Source: CAZWVI01 sp964637165 (lineage in GTDB: Bacteria; Planctomycetota; UBA1135). Taken from it: 64,000 nucleotides of DNA. Shown one piece after another: positions 43,185-50,180 of this stretch. A model generated the notes under the pieces. The model was given only the letters and a program-made list of their open reading frames with translations, had not been told where the DNA came from and made no database searches. The DNA lies in NCBI GenBank assembly GCA_964637165.1, contig CAZWVI010000004.1:105186-169185 (forward strand), in the 5' to 3' direction. Every line of letters begins with the position of its first letter. Positions within the stretch are counted from its first letter, which is position 1. Both the position numbers and the translations under genes were made by a program.

Positions 43185-43927
43185 AACTGTTCTCCACTTC
43201 CACGTCCGCCGCGATTTCCACGATCACGACCGCCACCAAAACCACGGCTGTTTTCTTGCTCCGCAAGGTAGCTGTCCATTTGGGTAGTTGACAAAATTCC
43301 CGAAAGCGCGGTATTCGTTTTTTCATTCATGGCAGTTGCTTGTTCGCGAATTAATTCACGATCCCAATTTCCAGATTCGCGCATTTCACTAAAGAGGTTG
43401 GAGCGGGCGGCATCGGCTTCGGCTATAATTTGACCCATGTCATAGGTTTGCGCGTCAGACAAGCCTAAACTTTCCTGGTAGCGTTCCATTCTGCGATCGA
43501 TGCGTTCTTTTCGGCGTTGATCGTCCCGCGTGCGGCGCTCTGCTTCTTTTTCAGCATCGCGGCGATCGAGCATTGCACTCAATTGCTCTTCAGATACTTC
43601 TGGAGCCGGACCAGAAAAAATTGCCGGAGGCGCGCCAACTTCGCGACGACCGCCTGAAGTGTTTGCGGCCATAGATGGAGCTTCACGTTCGCTGCGGTCA
43701 AAATCTGCCCGCAATAAATCCATTTCGACCTGCAAAGATTCGAGGTAGCGAGACATTCGCTCCATCGTTTCTTGATCTTCTTCATTTAATGATTGGGATG
43801 CCGGAGCAGCAGCGTGCTCTTCTCCGCTTGATTCAGCTACCCCAAGAGTTGAACCGAACCATCCGCCGATGATGCCGCCGATTACTACTCCGGCCGCTAA
43901 GAGTGGTGTATTTTTGTCTGTCGCCAT
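43181..43927 (-). CDS. Hypothetical membrane-anchored protein with coiled coil and RGG tail
   Basis: 248 residues from ATG 43927. An N-terminal glycine-zipper helix (LLAAGVVIGGIIGGWFGSTLG) is followed by an acidic linker, a segment with long charged helices (RRDAEKEAERRTRDDQRRKERIDRR), and an end rich in Arg-Gly (GFGGGRDRGNRGGRGSG). The helical region from 140 to 225 is reminiscent of periplasmic LTxxQ/Spy-type proteins, but I cannot assign it. The start at 43954 is a longer alternative with no signal advantage. Confidence 0.65.
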   Translation of the reverse strand: MATDKNTPLLAAGVVIGGIIGGWFGSTLGVAESSGEEHAAAPASQSLNEEDQETMERMSRYLESLQVEMDLLRADFDRSEREAPSMAANTSGGRREVGAPPAIFSGPAPEVSEEQLSAMLDRRDAEKEAERRTRDDQRRKERIDRRMERYQESLGLSDAQTYDMGQIIAEADAARSNLFSEMRESGNWDRELIREQATAMNEKTNTALSGILSTTQMDSYLAEQENSRGFGGGRDRGNRGGRGSGEQF

Positions 43928-43976
43928 TATCCTAGTGTAACACGGCAAAAACATCGGAGTTTCTTGAAAAAACTGG

Positions 43977-44149
43977 ACTCTGATCCCATCAGGTGGGTCA
44001 CTTTCCGAAAAAACGGCACTAAGGTCTTGTTAGGAAAGAGGATAGGAAAACGGGTCTTTCCAGCTCTAGCTTCGAACCATCTTTTATTCTTAAAGTTTTA
44101 TCTTTTAATAAGATCCAAACTTGGGTGACCCAACGGATAGGGTCAGAGT
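43977..44149. repeat. 173-bp inverted-repeat element, putative MITE or REP-like unit
   Basis: The ends are 25-bp imperfect inverted repeats: left arm ACTCTGATCCC...GGTGGGTCAC (43977-44001), right arm, read in reverse complement, ACTCTGACCCT...TTGGGTCAC (44125-44149). Outer sequence continues GGGTCAGAGTCATTATTGG. No ORF lies inside. A similar single arm lies at 36608-36631. Such GACTCTGACCCC/GGGGTCAGAGTC ends are familiar to me from elements flanking REP-associated tyrosine transposases, but no transposase is in the window. Confidence 0.55.
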
Positions 44150-44191
44150 CATTATTGGCTAATAACGCCGCTTAAACCGCCAATACTTCTA

Positions 44192-45994
44192 CTACAGGTA
44201 AAAAGCACTTAGCCCAAAACTTATCACCACCCAAGCAATCAAGCTAAGCGGAAGGCCAAGCTTTAGGAAGTCCCCGTAGCGGTAGCCGCCGGGGCCGTAA
44301 ACCATGAGGTTGGTTTGGTGGCCAATTGGGGTTGCGAAGCAAATACTTCCACCAAAGGCAACCGCGAGAATGAAAACTCGCAACAAGCGATCGGGGTCGC
44401 CAGTGAATGATTCCATTGCGCCCATCGCGCGGGCGGCCTCAATCGCAATCGGCGTTAGCAATACCGCAACTGCTGAATGAGAAATTAGGGCGTTGAAAAT
44501 AATGCACAAAAAAACTAGTCCAGCAATAACGGCGGGTGCTCCATAAGATGAAAGCGTTTCAACAATTCCATTAGCAAAGAATGATGCCGCGCCAGTTTTT
44601 TCCATCGACTTACCGAGCGCCAAAGTTCCAACGACAAACATTAAGATTTGCCAGTCGATGGCGCGGTAGGCACGACGTGTATTTATACAACCACTGGCAA
44701 CCATCGCGATTGCTCCAGCAAGTGCCGCCATTGGTAATGGCACGGCGTCTACCCCAAAAACTGAATATGCTGCAAAGAGTGCAACTACTCCTCCAGCAAT
44801 TGCTAAAGCGCGGCGAGCATTTGCGCGCAACACCACCCATTCGTGAGCACCGTGCAACAAAAAGAAATCTGAGCTTGCGCGAATTTTTACTTGGGCTTGC
44901 TCGCTTCCGCAAACTAGCAACAAGTCGCCTGGCTGTACTCGCAATTCTGAGGCGCGTTCACGAATGTGTTGACCGTCACGCAACACCGCCACAGTTACCG
45001 CGTTATAGTCACGCCACAAATGTAAATCGCCAACTTTACGGCCGGCAATTTCAGAGTGGGGTGACACCGCGACCTCAAAAAATTCCATTGTTTTAGGGTC
45101 AAAGGAAGTGTCGTTAATCATCTTCAATCCCAATTTGGTCTGCAAATTCGCCAATTGGTCGATTTTTCCGCGCAGCATAACCACGTCGCCGGCTTCGATT
45201 ACTTCACTGTGATAAGGCGGCCAGCACATCTCCTCGCCGCGCACATAAAATAACATATCCACGCCGGCACGATGAAAGGCGTCACGATAAGAACGTCCGA
45301 CTAAAGGCGAGGCGCGGCGAATAACTAACTCAGTGACATACTCGCGCTGGCTGGCACCGCCGACCATTGTCGATAAAGTATTTCGTTTCGGTACAAGCCG
45401 GCGAACAAAAATTGCCATGAACAAAACGCCACCCAAGGCTAATGGAATTCCAAGCGGGCTCATCTCAAACATCCGCAGCGGCTCATAGCCTAAGTTTTCC
45501 GCAGCACCACTTACCAACAAGTTGGTACTCGTTCCAACTAGCGTGCACATTCCGCCAAGAATACTAGCGAAGGATAGCGGCATTAATAATCGCGATGCGG
45601 CGATGCCGGTTTTTTGCGCCATGCCAATCAGCACAGGAATAAATACCACTACCACTCCGGTGTTGTTGAGTACCGATGAAACAAGTGCCGCAATCAAACC
45701 TGTAAGCAGAACCATGCGACGTTCCTTGCCACCACTAAAACGCATTACTCCGCGGGCGATAAATTCAACCGCACCGGATCGGTTTAAGCCTTCGCCAATT
45801 ACATAAAGGGCACCAATTGTTAAAACTGCGTAATTGCTAAATCCGGCGGTGGCTTCATGAACATCCAAAATGCCAGTGCCGACGAGCACCACCAACAATC
45901 CTAAGCCGATCGCATCCATAGACGCTTTCTCCAGCACCAACAGAATTAGTACTGCAAAGGTGAGTCCAACAACAAGGAGGGCGTCAAATCCCAT
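44192..45994 (-). CDS. SLC13-family permease with two TrkA-C (RCK_C) domains
   Basis: 600 residues, about eleven helices split by a central soluble region (about 215-385) that contains two RCK_C modules (LVIRRASPLVGRSYRDAF and EVAVSPHSEIAGRKVGDL). The membrane halves have VLNNTGVVVVFIPV and SHSAVAVLLTPIAIEAARAM, conserved in divalent anion:sodium symporters (DASS/SLC13). Likely a sulfate, dicarboxylate or similar transporter regulated by the RCK domains. The plus-strand side of its 5' end borders a lipoprotein gene. Confidence 0.85.
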   Translation of the reverse strand: MGFDALLVVGLTFAVLILLVLEKASMDAIGLGLLVVLVGTGILDVHEATAGFSNYAVLTIGALYVIGEGLNRSGAVEFIARGVMRFSGGKERRMVLLTGLIAALVSSVLNNTGVVVVFIPVLIGMAQKTGIAASRLLMPLSFASILGGMCTLVGTSTNLLVSGAAENLGYEPLRMFEMSPLGIPLALGGVLFMAIFVRRLVPKRNTLSTMVGGASQREYVTELVIRRASPLVGRSYRDAFHRAGVDMLFYVRGEEMCWPPYHSEVIEAGDVVMLRGKIDQLANLQTKLGLKMINDTSFDPKTMEFFEVAVSPHSEIAGRKVGDLHLWRDYNAVTVAVLRDGQHIRERASELRVQPGDLLLVCGSEQAQVKIRASSDFFLLHGAHEWVVLRANARRALAIAGGVVALFAAYSVFGVDAVPLPMAALAGAIAMVASGCINTRRAYRAIDWQILMFVVGTLALGKSMEKTGAASFFANGIVETLSSYGAPAVIAGLVFLCIIFNALISHSAVAVLLTPIAIEAARAMGAMESFTGDPDRLLRVFILAVAFGGSICFATPIGHQTNLMVYGPGGYRYGDFLKLGLPLSLIAWVVISFGLSAFYL

Positions 45995-46009
45995 TAGTCA
46001 AATAGTATC

Positions 46010-46543
46010 CTAAAATTGCCAGATTGCGCGCCAAACCAATTGGGGTACAAGGTGAATGGCTTGTGGGTCGCGGCCGCCTTCCATTCCAATGGCATTTAAT
46101 TGTAATTCTGGTCCCATTCGAAGCCCTTGTGATAATTCGGTGTCAAAGCCGAACGAGGCGTAAGCGCCGTTGTAATCGCCGGGCAATTGAACCATATTGG
46201 GCTGTCCTTGAGCGCGGCACCAAACTACGCCATAGCGAATGTTCCAACGATAAATTTCGGCTGGATCGTAATGAAGAATACCCAAGCTAACTTGCGACCA
46301 ATCTCCTGCAGCTGGATTACCATCGTTGGCAAAAAATTCCTCGTCAAGCGGCTGCCAGGTACCGACTAACTCCAGTGCTTTAGTTGTTTCACCTTTGGCT
46401 TGGGAAAATATTTGTCCCCCTCCAAGGGTTAGGCCAATGTTTGGCAATGCAGAAAAACCACCGCGAACGTAAAGCTGATCATTGAAGTCGGTACTTGCAC
46501 AAGCAAATGTAAACAAGACAAATAGGGCAACTATTTTTTTCAT
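46010..46543 (-). CDS. Small putative outer-membrane lipoprotein
   Basis: 177 residues from ATG 46543 (the frame is open to 46558). The signal MKKIVALFVLFTFACAS has a lipobox-like FAC. The mature part alternates Gly and aromatic residues (FGFDTELSQGLRMGPELQLN, WRAIWQF at the C-terminus), reminiscent of small beta-barrels with a terminal aromatic, e.g. PagL-like deacylases; no catalytic triad can be confirmed. Its start overlaps the upstream epimerase stop by 4 bp (ATGA). Confidence 0.6.
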   Translation of the reverse strand: MKKIVALFVLFTFACASTDFNDQLYVRGGFSALPNIGLTLGGGQIFSQAKGETTKALELVGTWQPLDEEFFANDGNPAAGDWSQVSLGILHYDPAEIYRWNIRYGVVWCRAQGQPNMVQLPGDYNGAYASFGFDTELSQGLRMGPELQLNAIGMEGGRDPQAIHLVPQLVWRAIWQF

Positions 46544-47571
46544 TGTTGCAAATACCAATTAACCGTTTGGGATAGCCCAAGCTTTAACGAGAGCGAAGGC
46601 GCAAATTCGATGGTGTGTTTCGCGAAACTAATATCGGCGCATGAGTGGCGCACGTCACCTTCTCGCTCAGGCGCGTAGCTTGGCTGTAAATCTGGAGAGC
46701 ATTCTTGCTGGCTAGCAATATGATCACGCAGAATATAATACAACTCATTGAGAGATGTAGCTTTACCAAGTGCAACATTGCAGACTGGAGAATTCAATTC
46801 TGACGGCAATTGACATAACGCCGAACTTAAATTGGCTTGAACAACATTTTGCACTGGGCAAAAGTCGCGAGTGGTTTCACCGTTACCGAAAATGCTCGGC
46901 TCGCCACCCTGCTTGAACTGTTCAATCCAACGCGGAATAACCGCCGCATACGCACCATTGGGATCTTGGCGTGGACCGACCACATTAAAATAACGCAGCC
47001 CAACAATAGCCATTTCAGAATCTGCGAGTGCCGCGGCGGATAATTCATTGGCATGCTTGCTCTCCGCATAAGGTGATAACGCTGTGCCGATGCGCGTTTC
47101 AATTGCCGGCACCGATTGTTCGTCACCATATACCGCTGATGAAGATGCGTAAATCACTCGCTTTACGCCCGATTGTTTTGCGGCGTGAAAAATATTTTCA
47201 CTGCCAACAACATTTACTGCATGGCAGAGTTCTGGCTTTTCAATTGAAAGCGGCACTGATCCGAGTGCGGCATGGTGAAGCACGAAATCAATCCCGCTGC
47301 AAGCTTTCAGGCAATCCGCCATTTCGCGGATATCGCCCTCAACTAAATGGAAATTGCTCCACAAGTCTTCACCCAAGGTGGACTTCAAAGTTGCCAAGTT
47401 GCTGCGCTTACCAGTTTCAAAGTTATCTAAGCAGACAACCTTTTGATTAAGCTCAAGTAAAGTTTCAATTATGTGCGAGCCAATGAAGCCGGCGCCGCCT
47501 GTCACTAGCCAGTTACGGGGCTCGGAGCGCACCAATTCTCTGGTGGATACGGGTAGGTCGCTTGAAGACAC
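46540..47571 (-). CDS. NAD-dependent epimerase, WbpP-like UDP-sugar C4-epimerase
   Basis: 343 residues, extended SDR. WLVTGGAGFIGSHIIETL at the N-terminus, HHAALGSVPLSIEKP, the catalytic YAESKHANELSAA, and LRYFNVVGPRQDPNGAYAAVIPRW, all of which are close to WbpP/TviC-type UDP-N-acetyl-hexosamine 4-epimerases. It probably supplies a UDP sugar for surface polysaccharide. Confidence 0.85.
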   Translation of the reverse strand: MSSSDLPVSTRELVRSEPRNWLVTGGAGFIGSHIIETLLELNQKVVCLDNFETGKRSNLATLKSTLGEDLWSNFHLVEGDIREMADCLKACSGIDFVLHHAALGSVPLSIEKPELCHAVNVVGSENIFHAAKQSGVKRVIYASSSAVYGDEQSVPAIETRIGTALSPYAESKHANELSAAALADSEMAIVGLRYFNVVGPRQDPNGAYAAVIPRWIEQFKQGGEPSIFGNGETTRDFCPVQNVVQANLSSALCQLPSELNSPVCNVALGKATSLNELYYILRDHIASQQECSPDLQPSYAPEREGDVRHSCADISFAKHTIEFAPSLSLKLGLSQTVNWYLQQ

Positions 47572-47594
47572 AAGGAGATTCTAAAATCGCCCTA

Positions 47595-48476
47595 GTGTTA
47601 CATCGCACCAACTCCCCGATTTTGTTTTTGGCCTGCATGCTTTTTGGCCTGCTTGGCACGGCTTGCGTCAAACAAGCTGAGCGGCGATCCGACCAAGCAC
47701 TTAGTGTTCCACAGCGCGTGGTGGTTATTGGCCCGTCAACAACTGCGACTTTTGCCAGTCTAGGTCTAACTGAAAAAGTTGTCGGTGTTTCAGACTACTG
47801 CAGCGACCCCAACTTTCTAAACACTCCCCGGGTTGGCGGCCAACATGACGCGGCGCTTGAAAAAATTGCCGGGCTTCAACCCGATTTTGTCGTGGTGCAA
47901 GGAGCTTCACCGAATCTAAAAAGATGGTGCCAAGAAACCGGTGTGCAATTCAAAAGTTTCAGAACTGATAGCTTGGATACTTGGTACCAAGAATTAAGCA
48001 CCCTTGGTGGTTTATTTGACGTTGAAGAGGGTGCCCAAGAATTAATCAATCGTGCCAAACAACGCTTACTAACCGTTATTGAAACTCAAAATGAAAACCA
48101 CCGCCAACCGTTGTCTGTTTTGTTGGTAGTTGGTCGCCGACAAGGCGAAGCCTCTGGCTTGGTGGTCGCTGGCGAGCAATCTTTTCTCTCAGAATTGTTA
48201 GCAATTGCTGGCGGTTTAAACGTGGTAGCCGACAATAACCGCGACTACTTTGATTTGAATGAAGAGGCGATTCTCTTGCTCAACCCAGATGTAATTCTTG
48301 ACTTTTTGCCGCCCGATGACAATTCACAAGAGCTATGGCGTTCGGCATACCCAACACTAACTGCGGTAAAAGAACAGCGTGTCATTGGAGTAACCCATGA
48401 GTGGACAGTTCAGCCTGGTCCAAATATGCCGAGGACAGCTGAGTACTTGCGCGATTTATTGCAAAGCTACAACTAG
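47595..48476 (+). CDS. BtuF/FecB-like ABC transporter substrate-binding lipoprotein
   Basis: Roughly 293 residues. Signal peptide and lipobox (FGLLGTAC) precede a BtuF-type domain with VVVIGPSTTATFASLGL, GVSDYCSDP, GGQHDAALEKIAGLQPDFVV, and a C-terminal LNPDVILDF. Start: GTG 47595 gives a good signal peptide, but AAGGAG at 47572-47577 is 17 nt upstream; TTG 47562 lies inside the divergent gene's start. Likely ligand cobalamin or another corrinoid or siderophore. The matching permease and ATPase are probably those at 56927-58743. Confidence 0.8.
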   Translation: MLHRTNSPILFLACMLFGLLGTACVKQAERRSDQALSVPQRVVVIGPSTTATFASLGLTEKVVGVSDYCSDPNFLNTPRVGGQHDAALEKIAGLQPDFVVVQGASPNLKRWCQETGVQFKSFRTDSLDTWYQELSTLGGLFDVEEGAQELINRAKQRLLTVIETQNENHRQPLSVLLVVGRRQGEASGLVVAGEQSFLSELLAIAGGLNVVADNNRDYFDLNEEAILLLNPDVILDFLPPDDNSQELWRSAYPTLTAVKEQRVIGVTHEWTVQPGPNMPRTAEYLRDLLQSYN

Positions 48477-49121
48477 CTCGCAAACGCTTTGCGTAGTTGG
48501 TTGACGGTCAAGTGCTGAATGGTACTCTTCTGCCCCACATGCTTTACTTAACTGCATAGCGTGATTGCTTCGAACTCCCCCGCCAACTATTACTTTTATT
48601 CGATCGCCAGCGTGCACTACGAGCTTGGATAAAATTTCAACATTTTCGCGGGCGGTGCCATCACCGCCAGCGGTCAGTACATGACTAAAACCAATCTCCA
48701 CAAGTTGGTCTAGGGCAGCAAATTTATCGTCAATTAAATCGAATGCTCGATGGAAACAGCACGCCCGGCCGCCGGCAGCATTTAGCAATTGTTGCAATTT
48801 TTCAATATCAAGTTGTTGATCTTGAGTTAACAATCCAAAGACGTAACCGTCCACGCCAATTTGGTCGAACTCAGTAATTTGCTCAAGCATTTTTTTAATC
48901 GTCGGTGCGTCAGCAATAAATTTTCCAGGGTAGGGACGAATCATTGCGTGCACCGAAATGCCTGCCTTTAGTGCTAATTTACACTCAGCAACACTTGGGC
49001 TAAGTCCATCACTTTGCAGGTCGCGACAAAGTTCTATTCGTTGAGCCCCGCCCTGCTTCACACATTCAGCAAGTGAGGCGTCCTCCAAGCAAACCTCTAA
49101 CAATCGATTATTATTTGGCAT
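48456..49121 (-). CDS. cutC: CutC-family protein
   Basis: 221 residues from ATG 49121 (the frame is open to 49187). The family signature LEVCLEDASLAECVKQGGAQRIELCRDLQSDGLSPS is followed by VHAMIRPYPGKF and VIVGGGVRSNHA, a TIM barrel. CutC was linked to copper homeostasis in bacteria, but the biochemical role is uncertain. It overlaps the ThuA-like gene stop by 11 bp and the convergent BtuF-like gene by 21 bp. Confidence 0.9.
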   Translation of the reverse strand: MPNNNRLLEVCLEDASLAECVKQGGAQRIELCRDLQSDGLSPSVAECKLALKAGISVHAMIRPYPGKFIADAPTIKKMLEQITEFDQIGVDGYVFGLLTQDQQLDIEKLQQLLNAAGGRACCFHRAFDLIDDKFAALDQLVEIGFSHVLTAGGDGTARENVEILSKLVVHAGDRIKVIVGGGVRSNHAMQLSKACGAEEYHSALDRQPTTQSVCELVVALQ

Positions 49122-50154
49122 AATCTTTAGGAAATTTACCCGGCACAAAATCACCAAACCCAAATGGGCTCGGTTGATAATCGCCAACCAAATCGGCCGA
49201 CAATCCTTTTTCAGGAATCATCTCTATGCAGCCCAAACTCCACGCAACGGCATTGACAAACAAACGGCGTAAATCTTCACAAAGCCAATCCTGTGCGGCT
49301 CCCATGGTCGTCATGAATATTCTTTGTTCAGACTTATTACCATCTTTACTGATAAATTGACGATTCCGTATCCAAGCGATGGGGTGCATTGGGTCATTTT
49401 TCACGCCGGCATTTATTTCACTATCGTGGCTCATCCCATCAAGCACTGCGCCGCGTAAAACAATTTCGGAATCCTTGGGCAGTTTATTAATGGCGTAAAC
49501 ATCGGTTGGCCCAAAAACATCTCTGACTCCATTCATCAAACTAGGGACGCTCACATTTTCGTTGGCAATCCCACGTGTTGCCTGTTTCCCGTGCTGCCCA
49601 TGGTGTGCCACCCAAGTTTCTCCAAATATTTCTTTGCCGAAACCACCAGCTGGATTTTTACTGCGCCAACTCCACTTTGCATATGGACTCTCGGAAGATG
49701 CTTTGTAGTTGAACGGATGGGTTGAAGTGCGAATTCCAATTAACGGACGGCCCGAGTTAACATAGTCAATTATTTTTGCCATGTGCTCGTCCGGCAATTC
49801 TCTAAAGCGCAACTGCATTACCAGCAAGTCGGCATCATCCAAAAGCTCTAAACCAGGAATATTATGTGAGTTGTCGGGATTTATTTCACCATTATCGTTT
49901 TGGCTAAACAAAACTATTGACTGGAAACCGTGTTGCTTTGACAAAATTTTAGCCAGCATTGGCAAGCATTCTTCAGAGCGATATTCTTCATCTCCAGCAA
50001 GAAAAACCACTCGTTTGTTTTCTCCTATACCACTGCCACTAGTGGCTCCTTCAATAACTAACCAACGCGGATCCTGCCATGGTGTTGATGCACACGCGAA
50101 GGAGGTTAGGGTGAACAAAATGACGGAAAAGAATGGGAGGAGTTGAACTTTCAT
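49111..50154 (-). CDS. ThuA-like secreted protein
   Basis: 347 residues with a signal peptide (ILFTLTSFACA). The ThuA fold is visible: KRVVFLAGDEEYRSEECLPMLAKIL, ELLDDADLLVMQLRFRELPDEHM, RPLIGIRTSTHPF, ETWVAHHGQHG and a final HPIAWIR. ThuA-like domains, often linked to sugar or trehalose utilisation, are frequent in PVC bacteria next to large dehydrogenase-like proteins, as here: the PVC protein starts 26 bp away on the opposite strand. Confidence 0.85.
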   Translation of the reverse strand: MKVQLLPFFSVILFTLTSFACASTPWQDPRWLVIEGATSGSGIGENKRVVFLAGDEEYRSEECLPMLAKILSKQHGFQSIVLFSQNDNGEINPDNSHNIPGLELLDDADLLVMQLRFRELPDEHMAKIIDYVNSGRPLIGIRTSTHPFNYKASSESPYAKWSWRSKNPAGGFGKEIFGETWVAHHGQHGKQATRGIANENVSVPSLMNGVRDVFGPTDVYAINKLPKDSEIVLRGAVLDGMSHDSEINAGVKNDPMHPIAWIRNRQFISKDGNKSEQRIFMTTMGAAQDWLCEDLRRLFVNAVAWSLGCIEMIPEKGLSADLVGDYQPSPFGFGDFVPGKFPKDYAK

Positions 50155-50180
50155 TCTGATGGCAAGGTTAGCCTATCTAG

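Noticed and set aside
43955..44191. A tRNA or small RNA gene in this intergenic stretch
   Set aside because: No cloverleaf or conserved tRNA boxes are visible; the structure is explained by the inverted-repeat element.
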